NCBI GenBank assembly: GCA_963663495.1 | Contig: OY760427.1 | Span: 5,084,001-5,148,000, forward strand | Source: G963663495 sp963663495 | GTDB lineage: Bacteria > Bacteroidota > Rhodothermia > Rhodothermales > Bin80 | DNA: 64,000 bases | Reading direction: 5' to 3' | Shown here: one piece after another, positions 47,345 to 57,137 of the stretch | Numbering within the stretch: the stretch's first letter is position 1 | Layout: each line of letters starts with the position of its first letter | Program-made: the position numbers and the translations under genes | Notes under the pieces: generated by a model | What the model was told of the DNA's origin: nothing | The model's input: the letters and a program-made list of their open reading frames with translations, nothing else | The model's database searches: none

Positions 47345-49394
47345 CCCCTTAGGTACGGTACTGCGCAACCAGATCCTGGCTCGCACCCGCATCGTGCTGG
47401 TGCTCATGGTAACAGTGGCATTGTGCGTCACTGCCAGCGTGGCATGGATATATGTTGACGACGTTGAAGAGCTTCGCCGGGCCGGACTGCGCCAAATGGA
47501 GTCATTCGATGTGCTGCCGGCGAACCGAGGAGCAATTGTTGATACCAGGGAAAGGCCTGTAGCCATCAATGCAACGCGCTACGTCCTGGCACTAGACCCT
47601 ACCGCTACACGGTTCAAAGCGACAAAAGAATCCGCGCTGAACCGGATAGCGCGTGCGACGGAAAAATCTGTAGAAGCCCTGAAAGACCGAATAGCGGCCC
47701 GGACTAGTGACCGCTATGCGTTGATGTTTACGCTTACCGAAGAGCAGTGGGCAGACCTGGAAGAGGCTGATCTCCCGGGAGTAATCCTGGAAGAAAACGC
47801 TACTCGCCGCTACATCTACAGCGAAACCGCAGCTCATGTGCTTGGCCATGTGGATCCGGATGGCGCAGGACTTGCCGGACTGGAACTGCAATACGATCAC
47901 CTGCTGGCCGGGAAACCCGGTCGTAGACAACTGCTGCGCGACCGACTGGGGCAGCGGCGCGCGGATGCCAGTGCAACAATTCAAGAACCGGTTGATGGAC
48001 ACAGCATTGTGCTCACTATTGATATGGTCCGCCAGACTATCCTTGAAGAGGAACTTCAGCTAGGAATCAGGAACGCGAAGGCTGCACGCGGTACTGCCAT
48101 TGCGATGGACCCCCACACGGGCGCTATCCTCGCACTCGCAAATTGGCCAACTTTTGACCCCAACTACCCGGGCCGCTACCCCGCAGCGCACTGGCGTAAC
48201 TATGCCGTGACCGACCGGATGGAACCCGGTTCAACATTCAAGATCGTAACAGCAATTGCGGCCCTGGAGCTCGGGATAACAACACTTGATCGGCCTGTTA
48301 ACACTGGAAATGGGTCGGCAGTATTTCATGGCAATACCATGCGGGACACGCGGGCACACGGAGTCATCCCGTTTGCCGATGTGATCGCCTTCAGCAGTAA
48401 TGTCGGAATAGCGCGAACAGCGGCCCAGCTTCAACCGGCCGACCTGTACCGATACGCGCGTAACCTGGGATTCGGGGTAAAGACCTCAATAGACCTCCCG
48501 GGAGAGGTGTCCGGGCGATTGAAAAATCCGGAACAGTGGAGTGCCACCACGCCAACATCCATGAGCATCGGTTACGATGTGGAAGTGACAGCCATTCAGC
48601 TGCTCGCGGCCTACGCATCAATTGCTAACGGCGGGCTGCTAGTGCAGCCATATATCGTTTCGGAGCACAGGGATCCGCTGGGAGAAACGATATGGAGCAG
48701 AACACAAGATCCCGCTGGACATGACTCCGTGCGCAGAGCATTTGACCAGTCCACAGCAGTAACGCTGCAGCCGGCCCTGACGGCGGTAGTGGAAAAAGGG
48801 ACGGCGCAACTGGCAAGCATCCCGGGTACAGCCGTCGCAGGCAAGACAGGAACCGCCCGCAAAGTGGTCAATGGCGCATACACGTCCGACTACCGCGCCA
48901 CCTTCGTGGGCTATTTCCCGGCCGAAGCGCCGGAGGTCGCCATGATCATAGTGATAGATGAACCCAAGACCAGTGCATACGGCGGCCGAGTGGCAGCGCC
49001 CGTCTTTCAGTCAATAGCGAAGAGGTGGAGAAGCTTGGATCCACCTCCAGCATCACGGCTCACCAGCATTGATTCGCTAGTCGTTCCAGATGTCCGCGGG
49101 CTACCACTAACCGCAGCCCGGAGACATTTGACGCTGGCAGGATTCACCATGATTGATGCTCCATATGAACCAGCTTTCGTCCATTGGCAACAACCTGCGG
49201 CCGGAGAGCGGCGTGCCGCCGATACGCGTGTGTACCTTCGCTCGGGATCCGTAGTCCCATCCACCGAGCATCGGAGCCGCTTGGATGCACGCGCCCGTGC
49301 ATTCACACGTACCGCTGCGGCAACGGGCACGATGCCTAAGGGCTACGACACGGCGGACACCGGACATCCGACTGCAGACAAAGTAAACCAGTGA
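47334..49394 (+). CDS. ftsI: Septal peptidoglycan transpeptidase FtsI (PBP3) with PASTA domain
   Basis: 686 aa. One N-terminal transmembrane helix (about 15-38), a pedestal domain (LPANRGAIVDTRERPVA near 61-77), then the penicillin-binding transpeptidase: EPGSTFK with catalytic Ser300, SSN at 354-356 and KTG at 504-506. The C-terminus has one PASTA domain (VVPDVRGLPLTAARRHL), followed by a basic low-complexity tail. It cross-links septal peptidoglycan together with FtsW. It overlaps both neighbours (ftsL by 11 bases, murE by 4). Confidence 0.94.
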   Translation: MTTNPLGTVLRNQILARTRIVLVLMVTVALCVTASVAWIYVDDVEELRRAGLRQMESFDVLPANRGAIVDTRERPVAINATRYVLALDPTATRFKATKESALNRIARATEKSVEALKDRIAARTSDRYALMFTLTEEQWADLEEADLPGVILEENATRRYIYSETAAHVLGHVDPDGAGLAGLELQYDHLLAGKPGRRQLLRDRLGQRRADASATIQEPVDGHSIVLTIDMVRQTILEEELQLGIRNAKAARGTAIAMDPHTGAILALANWPTFDPNYPGRYPAAHWRNYAVTDRMEPGSTFKIVTAIAALELGITTLDRPVNTGNGSAVFHGNTMRDTRAHGVIPFADVIAFSSNVGIARTAAQLQPADLYRYARNLGFGVKTSIDLPGEVSGRLKNPEQWSATTPTSMSIGYDVEVTAIQLLAAYASIANGGLLVQPYIVSEHRDPLGETIWSRTQDPAGHDSVRRAFDQSTAVTLQPALTAVVEKGTAQLASIPGTAVAGKTGTARKVVNGAYTSDYRATFVGYFPAEAPEVAMIIVIDEPKTSAYGGRVAAPVFQSIAKRWRSLDPPPASRLTSIDSLVVPDVRGLPLTAARRHLTLAGFTMIDAPYEPAFVHWQQPAAGERRAADTRVYLRSGSVVPSTEHRSRLDARARAFTRTAAATGTMPKGYDTADTGHPTADKVNQ

Positions 49395-50899
49395 GAACAT
49401 CAGTGCCAAAGCGGATCGCCTGGAACACGCTGGCAGAAGCGCTGCTGGAACGCGGCCTGTCAGTCGATGCGACAGCACATGACCGCCACATGGTGACGCA
49501 CCTTACGCAGGACAGTCGGCAGGTACGCCCAGGAAGCGTCTTCGTGGCCATAAAGGGACTTACCCATGATGGACACAATTACGTAGGCAGCGCGCTGCGA
49601 AGCGGAGCAGCGGCAGTTGTATGCCAGGTCATGGATAAACAGCTACAATCGGCAGGGGCAGTGGTTGCGCACGTAACAGATTCCAGGAAGGCACTGGCAG
49701 TCCTGGCTTCTACAATGTCAGGGGATGCGCACCACCACCTGCACCTGTACGGCATAACGGGCACCAACGGCAAAACCACCACCTGTTACCTGCTACACCA
49801 TGTGCTGTCCAAGCTGATTGGCACAACAGGTCTTCTCGGTACAGTTGCCTACAAGTGGGGAAACACCCGTCTGCCATCGTCGCTGACGACGCCGGGCCCC
49901 GTGGATCTGCACACCATGATGCGGCAAATGGTCAACGCAGGCTGCCGTAACTGCGTAATGGAGGTGTCCTCGCATTCGCTGAAGCAAGACAGACCCTACG
50001 GCCTGTCCTACCAAGGGGCCGTATTTACCAATCTGTCGCAGGACCATCTGGACTATCATACCACATGGTCCGATTACCGGGAAACGAAGCGAAAACTGTT
50101 CACAGACCTGCCTGCTACGTCCACTGCCATTTATAACGCGGATGACCCCGCCGGGCAATGGATGGTCTCAAGAACGGCTGCACACCGCCTCTCCTACGGC
50201 ACAAGTAGCGAGGCGGACATTCGGTTCCGTGTGGTAGATGATTCGCCAACGGGGCTCCGCCTCCTATTAGATGGTCGGGAGTGCTATAGTGCCATTGCAG
50301 GACGCTTCAACGCCTACAATGTGGCCGCAGCCTATGCCGCAGCCCAGTCGGCAGGGCTCGCTCAGTCCGGCATCGTGGGTGCGTTAAGCAGCTGCCCGCA
50401 GGTCCCCGGACGGCTCGAATGGCTGCGATGTCCAGACTCCACCACAGTCGTAGTGGATTATGCCCACACGCCGGACGCGCTGGAAAAAGCACTGCAAGCC
50501 CTGAAGACACTTAAACCAACGGGAGCCGCGCTCTGGTGCGTATTCGGGTGCGGCGGAGAACGAGACAAGACCAAGCGGCCCGTAATGGGCCGTGTGGCCG
50601 AGACGGAGGCCGACAACGTGATCGTAACGTCGGACAATCCAAGGTCAGAGCCGCAAGCCCGGATCTTCGGTGATATCGCCGCAGGGATGGATTATCCGGA
50701 AGCAGCAGAGTGGCAAAGGGACCGCCGGCTCGCAATCCACACCGCCATCCTGACGGCTGCACCTGGGGACTTGATTCTTGTCGCCGGACGCGGACACGAA
50801 ACCATGCAGATACAGCAAGGATCAGCGCATGTGCTGAGTGATCGCTTTGAAGTGCAGCACGCACTGTTCGAACGTGAGTCTATATGCTCTACTACCTGA
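49391..50899 (+). CDS. murE: UDP-MurNAc-tripeptide synthetase MurE (meso-DAP adding)
   Basis: 502 aa Mur ligase. An N-terminal domain with DSRQVRPGSVFVAIKG is followed by the ATP-binding loop GTNGKTTT (124-131), the central domain with EVSSHSLKQDR, and the C-terminal domain with DYAHTPDALEKAL and the DNPR motif (415-418). DNPR is the signature of enzymes that add meso-diaminopimelate, so the peptidoglycan is probably meso-DAP type. The start is GTG, overlapping the ftsI stop (GTGA). The end overlaps mraY by 16 bases. murF, often next in other phyla, is absent here. Confidence 0.95.
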   Translation: MRTSVPKRIAWNTLAEALLERGLSVDATAHDRHMVTHLTQDSRQVRPGSVFVAIKGLTHDGHNYVGSALRSGAAAVVCQVMDKQLQSAGAVVAHVTDSRKALAVLASTMSGDAHHHLHLYGITGTNGKTTTCYLLHHVLSKLIGTTGLLGTVAYKWGNTRLPSSLTTPGPVDLHTMMRQMVNAGCRNCVMEVSSHSLKQDRPYGLSYQGAVFTNLSQDHLDYHTTWSDYRETKRKLFTDLPATSTAIYNADDPAGQWMVSRTAAHRLSYGTSSEADIRFRVVDDSPTGLRLLLDGRECYSAIAGRFNAYNVAAAYAAAQSAGLAQSGIVGALSSCPQVPGRLEWLRCPDSTTVVVDYAHTPDALEKALQALKTLKPTGAALWCVFGCGGERDKTKRPVMGRVAETEADNVIVTSDNPRSEPQARIFGDIAAGMDYPEAAEWQRDRRLAIHTAILTAAPGDLILVAGRGHETMQIQQGSAHVLSDRFEVQHALFERESICSTT

Positions 50900-52056
50900 T
50901 AAAGTACATAGAAGATCAATTCCATCCTCCGGGATTTCAGGTGGTGGAGTTTATCACAGTGCGCGCAGCGCTGGCGGCGATCACGGCCCTCGTAGTCGCT
51001 GTCGTCTTGGGACCACGCCTCATCCGCATGCTCCATCGCATGCAGATTACCGACAACGTACGTGCAGGAACTGCACGTGGGGCGGTGGACCACACTCACA
51101 AGAAGGGGACCCCAACCATGGGGGGTGTCATCATCCTGATAGGCGTATTGGGAGGCACCGTGCTCTGGGGCGCCATCGCAGAGGTATACGTGGCCATGAT
51201 CATGGTGGCCACAATATGGATCGGCGGCTTCGGCATGGTGGATGACTATCTGAAGGTGACCAGAGCCGATACCGCAGGTATGAGCGCTCGGGTAAAGCTC
51301 ATTGGACAGGTGGGCCTAGGACTCGTCGTCGGCATCCTACTGTACACCCTCCCGCAGTTTGCAGATGTGCGGTCCATGACTGATCTGCCATTCATTCGCA
51401 ACTGGCAGTTTGACTACAATATCCTGGGAAAACTGTTTTCGCCAGATGAAGGCCCGCCGTTAGAGTTGGGATGGATCATATTCGTTCCGGTCGTCATCCT
51501 TGTGGTTACGGCTACATCAAATGCCGTCAACCTTACCGACGGACTTGACGGTCTGGCGACAAGCGTCACGGCAACGGTCGGCGTAGGGCTCGTGGCACTA
51601 TGCTATGTGTCCGGACACAGGGGGCTTGCGGAGTATCTGGGAGTCCTGTACCTGCCCGGAGCCGGAGAACTAACCGTATTCGCCGCCGCTATCGCGGCGG
51701 CCTGCCTCGGGTTTCTCTGGTTCAATTGTTATCCGGCATCAGTATTCATGGGTGACACCGGATCGTTGGCGCTCGGCGCAGCTGTGGGCGTCATGGCTTT
51801 GATGGTAAAGAAAGAACTACTATTGCCTCTGCTATGCCTCGTGTTTCTGGTAGAAGCCCTCTCGGTAATCATTCAGGTAGGATACTTCAAGTATACGCGC
51901 CGTCGTACAGGTACCGGAAAGCGCGTGTTCAGGATGGCACCACTTCATCACCACTATGAGGCGAAGGGAATGCACGAGACTAAGGTGGTGGTTCGGTTCG
52001 CAATCATAAGTGTCCTGGCAGTCATCACCACACTCCTAACGCTTCGAATCCAATAA
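50884..52056 (+). CDS. mraY: Phospho-MurNAc-pentapeptide transferase MraY
   Basis: 390 aa polytopic membrane enzyme that transfers phospho-MurNAc-pentapeptide to undecaprenyl phosphate, giving lipid I. Key motifs: HKKGTPTMGGV in the first cytosolic loop, DDYLKVTRADTAGMS, NAVNLTDGLDGLAT with the catalytic aspartates, FMGDTGSLALG, and the MAPLHHHYEAKG histidine motif. About ten hydrophobic helices are visible. The start lies within the end of murE. Confidence 0.96.
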   Translation: MLYYLIKYIEDQFHPPGFQVVEFITVRAALAAITALVVAVVLGPRLIRMLHRMQITDNVRAGTARGAVDHTHKKGTPTMGGVIILIGVLGGTVLWGAIAEVYVAMIMVATIWIGGFGMVDDYLKVTRADTAGMSARVKLIGQVGLGLVVGILLYTLPQFADVRSMTDLPFIRNWQFDYNILGKLFSPDEGPPLELGWIIFVPVVILVVTATSNAVNLTDGLDGLATSVTATVGVGLVALCYVSGHRGLAEYLGVLYLPGAGELTVFAAAIAAACLGFLWFNCYPASVFMGDTGSLALGAAVGVMALMVKKELLLPLLCLVFLVEALSVIIQVGYFKYTRRRTGTGKRVFRMAPLHHHYEAKGMHETKVVVRFAIISVLAVITTLLTLRIQ

Positions 52057-52060
52057 TGGA

Positions 52061-53425
52061 ATGAAGTTACCCAATCTTTCAGGCCAGAGAGTAGCCGTGC
52101 TCGGTGCAGCACGGAGCGGAATAGCTGCGTCACGGCTACTTGTGGCGCACGGCGCAAGCGTGTTGCTTTCTGAACATCTCCCCTTATCAGCCACAGAAAC
52201 AGTCCACCTTCAGTCCCTTGGCTTGGATGTGGAGACGGGGGGGCATACACAACGGGTTCTGGAAACCGACTTCATCGTGGTCAGCCCAGGTGTACCGAGC
52301 CATACGCCCGTGGTACTACAGGCTCGGCGCCAAAACATCCCGGTCTATTCAGAACTCGAGGTCGCTTCATGGTTCTGCAAGGCAAGAATCGTTGCCATCA
52401 CCGGGACCAATGGCAAGACAACCACATGTACCCTGCTGCATGCAATGCTGAACAGGACCGGTAAGAAGGCAGTTCTTGCAGGCAACATCGGTGACCCGCT
52501 TTCCAATCATGTTACCAGTACGAAGCCGGACGGAACGGTCGTGCTTGAGGTGTCAAGCTTCCAGTTGGACCACATCTATTCATTCCGGCCGTCCGTAAGC
52601 GTTCTGCTCAACATCACTCCAGACCATCTGGATCGATACAACGGGTCATTCGAAAAGTACGCCCACGCTAAGTTCAGACTGCTGGAAAACCAGGGCAAGG
52701 GAGATACGGTCGTGTACAACCATGACGATGCGGTCGTACGTAAACAGGCAGAGCACGCAGCTAAAACCCAGGCACTGCGGGCCATAGGATTCAGTTACTA
52801 CGCAACGCTGACCAACGGTGTATCAATTGAAAAAGCGGGCGTGGTTGAGAGGGTCAATGGTCGACCGACCAACATTCTGCACGCGCACGATTCCGCCATC
52901 GGAGGGCTCGGCAAGGTGCATACCAGCCTGGCCGCCATCGCAACCGCACGTGCACTGGAGATAAACAATGAAGTAATACGCAATAGCCTTCTCGCATTCG
53001 AAGGGCTAGCCCACCGAATGGAAATCGTACGCGATGTTGACGGCGTCCGGTACATCAATGACTCCAAAGCTACAAACGTCAACGCGCTTTGGTACGCACT
53101 TGAATCAATTAACAATCCTATTGTGCTGATTGCCGGCGGCAGAGACAAAGGCAACGACTATTCGGCAATCAGCGCTCTTGTTGAACAGAAAGTTGATGCG
53201 GTAGTGAGTTATGGCGAGGAGGGCGCCGCACTGGCCCGGGAGTTGGGGAAGCACACCCGACATGCGCATGTTGTCCCGACGCTTGAAGATGCTATGAAGG
53301 TCGCCAGGCCGCTTGCCCGGCCAGGTACCGCGGTCCTGCTAAGTCCCGCCTGCTCCTCCTTGGACCAGTTCGAGAGCTACGCCCACCGCGGCAATGCCTT
53401 CAAAAGGATCGTAAGCACCTACTGA
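52061..53425 (+). CDS. murD: UDP-MurNAc-L-Ala:D-Glu ligase MurD
   Basis: 454 aa, normal for MurD. A Rossmann-type N-terminus (VAVLGAARSGIAASRLL) binds the uridine nucleotide. ATP loop GTNGKTTT (about residues 114-121), EVSSFQLD, and the C-terminal NDSKATN and LIAGGRDKGNDY motifs are all typical of the D-glutamate-adding enzyme. It starts 4 bases after mraY and ends 6 bases before ftsW. Confidence 0.95.
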   Translation: MKLPNLSGQRVAVLGAARSGIAASRLLVAHGASVLLSEHLPLSATETVHLQSLGLDVETGGHTQRVLETDFIVVSPGVPSHTPVVLQARRQNIPVYSELEVASWFCKARIVAITGTNGKTTTCTLLHAMLNRTGKKAVLAGNIGDPLSNHVTSTKPDGTVVLEVSSFQLDHIYSFRPSVSVLLNITPDHLDRYNGSFEKYAHAKFRLLENQGKGDTVVYNHDDAVVRKQAEHAAKTQALRAIGFSYYATLTNGVSIEKAGVVERVNGRPTNILHAHDSAIGGLGKVHTSLAAIATARALEINNEVIRNSLLAFEGLAHRMEIVRDVDGVRYINDSKATNVNALWYALESINNPIVLIAGGRDKGNDYSAISALVEQKVDAVVSYGEEGAALARELGKHTRHAHVVPTLEDAMKVARPLARPGTAVLLSPACSSLDQFESYAHRGNAFKRIVSTY

Positions 53426-53431
53426 CACTCT

Positions 53432-54604
53432 GTGAATAACCCGCAATCCATAGCAGCACGTTCGGCCATCCAGCGTAGCCCGACCGATAAGTACGTCATC
53501 TGGATCTTGCTTATGCTGTCGGCAATAGGCGTTCTCGCAGTCTACAGCTCGGTTGGCTTCCTGGCAAACGTTGCGGCAGACGGGAATTCCGGACACTTCC
53601 TCGGGCGCCACCTGATACGTCTCGGGCTTGCAATAAGCGCAGTAGCTATTTTCTCGTTCTTGGACTACCATGTGATTGCACGCATGGCACGCGTCTTTCT
53701 GATCGGTGCAATTGTGCTTCTGGTGCTCGTGCATTTGTTCGGAGTCTCCTACGGAGGCGCTACCCGCTCACTACACCTTGGACCCGTAAACCTGCAGGCG
53801 TCCGATGTGGGGAAAGTGGCATTACTGCTCTACGTCGGGGTGCTGCTGGCACGTAAGCAAGCGTATATCCATAGCCTTTCGCGGGCAACCGCGCCCATCT
53901 TCCTCTCTGCAATGGCGGTGATCGTGCTGATTGGGATGGAAGACCTGTCAACTGCAACTCTGGTCCTGATTGTGGTCTGCACCATGTGTTTTGTCGGACG
54001 CGTACGTCCGCTCCATCTCGCAGGACTAGGTGCCGTGACCGTCTTGTGCGCATCGCTGCTGCTCCTCGCCTCTCCTGCGCGCGCCGCCCGGCTTGAAGCC
54101 TATACAGGCATAAAATTGTTCGACCAAAAGGAGCAAGCGGACGTCGTCAGCGAAAATGCCGGGAGGTACCAGATCCAGCAAGCCCGCATTGCCTTTGCGA
54201 TGGGAGGACTCACCGGAAGAGGCCCCGGAAGAAGTATTCAGCGTGACTTCTTACCCGTGCCCTACAATGACTTCATCTTCGCCATCATAGCAGAAGAGTA
54301 CGGATTTATAGGCGCAATGGTGGTCCTGCTCCTATTCATAGGTCTGCTGCTGCGAGGGTACCTGAGCATTGCACGCTGGGCACCCGATCCTCTTGGCCTT
54401 TTTCTGGCTGTCGGGCTATCCACCATGGTCGTACTGTATGGACTGGTGCATGCCGCCGTTTCAACCGGACTGGTGCCGGTCACCGGCCTACCAATGCCGA
54501 TGGTGTCATACGGCGGCACCTCAATGCTGGCAAATGGCGTCATGATAGGCATCTTGCTGAATATTGCCAGGCAGCGTACACGCGATGAACCTGTAGCGAT
54601 ATGA
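53432..54604 (+). CDS. ftsW: Septal peptidoglycan polymerase FtsW (SEDS family)
   Basis: 390 aa with about ten transmembrane helices. The SEDS signature is visible near the end (PVTGLPMPMVSYGGTSMLANG), together with the extracellular loop QQARIAFAMGGLTGRGPG. FtsW polymerises lipid II in the septum with FtsI. A GTG start at 53432 is used; the first 25 residues are cytosolic. It overlaps murG by 4 bases (ATGA), and its position between murD and murG supports FtsW rather than RodA. Confidence 0.95.
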   Translation: MNNPQSIAARSAIQRSPTDKYVIWILLMLSAIGVLAVYSSVGFLANVAADGNSGHFLGRHLIRLGLAISAVAIFSFLDYHVIARMARVFLIGAIVLLVLVHLFGVSYGGATRSLHLGPVNLQASDVGKVALLLYVGVLLARKQAYIHSLSRATAPIFLSAMAVIVLIGMEDLSTATLVLIVVCTMCFVGRVRPLHLAGLGAVTVLCASLLLLASPARAARLEAYTGIKLFDQKEQADVVSENAGRYQIQQARIAFAMGGLTGRGPGRSIQRDFLPVPYNDFIFAIIAEEYGFIGAMVVLLLFIGLLLRGYLSIARWAPDPLGLFLAVGLSTMVVLYGLVHAAVSTGLVPVTGLPMPMVSYGGTSMLANGVMIGILLNIARQRTRDEPVAI

Positions 54605-55728
54605 AAAGGCCTCCGCGCATACTCCTGGCCGGCGGCGGTACCGGAGGGCATGTGTATCCGGCTATTGCCATCGCAGATGCGATTCGGTCCCGCGATTCGG
54701 AGGCCGCAATTGCATTCGCAGGCACGCGGGAACGCATTGAATGGTCTGCAGTGCCAAAAGCAGGATACTCCATCTACCCCATCACAACCACCGGGCTGAA
54801 TCGGAGACATCCGCTACGTAACCTCCGTGTGTTAGGGAAATTGTCCAAAGGGTTGCTTCAAAGCCTTGCACTTGTGCGGGCCTTTGATCCGGATGCTGCG
54901 GTAGGCACCGGCGGCTATGTTTCCGGGCCTGTGTTGCTTGCGGCACACTTGAGAAGGCGTCCCATCGTCATTCAAGAACAGAACGCGTTAGCCGGTATCA
55001 CCAATAAGCTCCTCGCCTCCAAGGCTGCACAAATACATATTGCATTCGACGAGACGCAAGCGTCGTTCCCTAAGAAACTATGCCGAATCAACGGTAACCC
55101 CACGCGATCAGAGCTACGGTCTGCTGATGACACCGCCGCCCGAGAGCATTTTGGAATACCCGACAATGCTACGGTACTGTTTGTGTTTGGAGGGTCCTTG
55201 GGCAGCCGTGCCTTGAATCAGGCTTTAGAGCGCCACCTTCCACTCCTGATGCAAGACGCAGGACTATTCATACTGTGGCAGACAGGTAGGAGATACTATG
55301 GCAATCTGCATAACCGGGTGCCTGAACACGAGCGCCTTCGGTTAATGGAATATGTGGATCGGATGGACTTGGCATATGCTGCTGCGGATCTGGCGGTGTG
55401 CCGTGCAGGAGCATTGACATGCAGCGAGCTCCTTGCTACCGGAACCCCAGCGATCCTGGTACCGTCTCCCAATGTCACGGCAGATCATCAGACCGTAAAT
55501 GCAAAAGCGGTAGAGACTGTAGGAGCGGCGATCCACGTGCGCGAGAAGGATCTGGATAAGGCATTGCAGGCGCTAGTACCCGGCCTCCTGCAGGATTCGG
55601 AGAAGCGTGCCACCATGACCAGGAAGGCCCGCGCCGCTGCCGCTCCCGACGCCGCGGCACGAATTGCAGATGATGTCCTTAAACTGGTTGGTTGGACCCC
55701 TCCCGCGCAACTATTGAAAAGCTCATGA
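54601..55728 (+). CDS. murG: Lipid II synthase MurG (GlcNAc transferase)
   Basis: 375 aa GT-B glycosyltransferase that adds GlcNAc to lipid I. Motifs: GGGTGGHVYPAIAIAD at the N-terminus, GTGGYVSGPVLLAA, then the second domain with FVFGGSLGSRALNQ and CRAGALTCSELLATGTPAILVPSP for UDP-GlcNAc binding. It begins in the ftsW stop. The end overlaps the murC start by 4 bases. Confidence 0.95.
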   Translation: MKRPPRILLAGGGTGGHVYPAIAIADAIRSRDSEAAIAFAGTRERIEWSAVPKAGYSIYPITTTGLNRRHPLRNLRVLGKLSKGLLQSLALVRAFDPDAAVGTGGYVSGPVLLAAHLRRRPIVIQEQNALAGITNKLLASKAAQIHIAFDETQASFPKKLCRINGNPTRSELRSADDTAAREHFGIPDNATVLFVFGGSLGSRALNQALERHLPLLMQDAGLFILWQTGRRYYGNLHNRVPEHERLRLMEYVDRMDLAYAAADLAVCRAGALTCSELLATGTPAILVPSPNVTADHQTVNAKAVETVGAAIHVREKDLDKALQALVPGLLQDSEKRATMTRKARAAAAPDAAARIADDVLKLVGWTPPAQLLKSS

Positions 55729-57137
55729 CTATGGTCGGACTGAAGGCACAAATGCTGGGCCGAACGCGACATGTCCACATGGTGGGAATCGGCGGCATTG
55801 GCATGAGTTCCATCGCCACTGTGCTGCTGGCCCGCGGGTTCCGGGTTTCCGGCTCGGACCTGACGGAGAGTGAGATAACGGCAGGCCTGGAAAAAGAGGG
55901 GGCGACCGTGTACTTGGGGCACGCGGCAGAGCAAATTGGAAATGCCGATGTCGTGGTGTATTCGTCTGCTGTTGTACCACACTTGAATGCAGAGACCCTA
56001 GCAGCATTGGATAGGCACATTCCCATTATCCCCAGGGCGTTAATGCTCGGGGAGCTGATGCGGATGAAATATGGAGTCGCTGTGGCTGGAACCCACGGCA
56101 AGACCACAACGACATCGCTGGTAGGCCTCGTCGTGCGCGCGGGTGGGTACGACCCGACGGTGGTCGTAGGCGGGAAGGTAGAAGCGTTCTGTACGAACGC
56201 GACATCGGGAGAAGGAGATATTATCGTCATAGAGGCAGACGAATATGATCGGACCTTCCTGAGGCTTACTCCTGTACTCGCCGTCATCACGTCCCTGGAA
56301 GCCGAGCATATGGATACCTATGCCGACTTGGCGGATCTCAATGATGCGTTTGTCTCATTCGCAAACTCGGTGCCATTTTTTGGTGCCGTAGTGACCTGCC
56401 TTGACGATGCCGGTGTACAGGAAATACTTGGCAGAATATCACACCGTATAGTAACATACGGCGTCTCCCGCCAAGCGATGGTCAGAGCGGAAAACGTGAG
56501 GCAGCACGGACTCAAAGTCTGCTTTACGGTCAGCGCGCATGACCGTGTGCTGGGGACGATAAGTCTCCAGGCTCCCGGACACCACAACGTGCAAAATGCG
56601 CTTGCAGCCGTTGCCATCGGCTTGGAATTGGACATGCCCTTTGAAAAGATCCGGGCCGGGCTGGAGCGGTTCACCGGCGTGCAACGCCGTTTTCAGGTGC
56701 TGGGGGAAAGTCGCGGCATCCTGGTCATAGATGACTACGCCCATCACCCCACCGAAATCGAAGCAACCCTTCGGGCGGCCTGTGATGTATATGCGGATCG
56801 TCGCGTCGTGGCAGTGTTTCAACCCCACCTGTACTCCCGTACCGTAAATCTGTCGGTACGGTTTGGAGCATCCTTTACCAATGCGGACGCGGTAGTGTTA
56901 ACGGATATCTACGGGGCTCGTGAAAAGCCTATACCCAACGTATCCGGGCAGCTGATCGTTAAGGAAGCTGCGGCCCGTGGTCATCGCAATGTGCACTATG
57001 TGCCAAGGAAAGCCGAGCTTGTTGAAGTGCTGGCGGATCTCTGTAGCAGAGGCGATGTCGTCATCTTCATGGGTGCAGGGGATATCTGGCGGATTTCCCG
57101 GCAATTCCTCTCTGTACTCAAGCGGGAGGCAGCATGA
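55725..57137 (+). CDS. murC: UDP-MurNAc:L-alanine ligase MurC
   Basis: 470 aa from the ATG that overlaps the murG stop (ATGA); a TTG at 55692 would extend it by 11 residues but breaks the pattern seen at most other junctions. Motifs: HMVGIGGIGMSSIATVLL (UDP-MurNAc fold), GTHGKTTTTSL for ATP, EADEYDRTF, and the C-terminal DDYAHHPTEIEATL. MurC adds the first residue (L-Ala) of the stem peptide. It is followed by ftsQ with a 4-base overlap. Confidence 0.95.
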   Translation: MTMVGLKAQMLGRTRHVHMVGIGGIGMSSIATVLLARGFRVSGSDLTESEITAGLEKEGATVYLGHAAEQIGNADVVVYSSAVVPHLNAETLAALDRHIPIIPRALMLGELMRMKYGVAVAGTHGKTTTTSLVGLVVRAGGYDPTVVVGGKVEAFCTNATSGEGDIIVIEADEYDRTFLRLTPVLAVITSLEAEHMDTYADLADLNDAFVSFANSVPFFGAVVTCLDDAGVQEILGRISHRIVTYGVSRQAMVRAENVRQHGLKVCFTVSAHDRVLGTISLQAPGHHNVQNALAAVAIGLELDMPFEKIRAGLERFTGVQRRFQVLGESRGILVIDDYAHHPTEIEATLRAACDVYADRRVVAVFQPHLYSRTVNLSVRFGASFTNADAVVLTDIYGAREKPIPNVSGQLIVKEAAARGHRNVHYVPRKAELVEVLADLCSRGDVVIFMGAGDIWRISRQFLSVLKREAA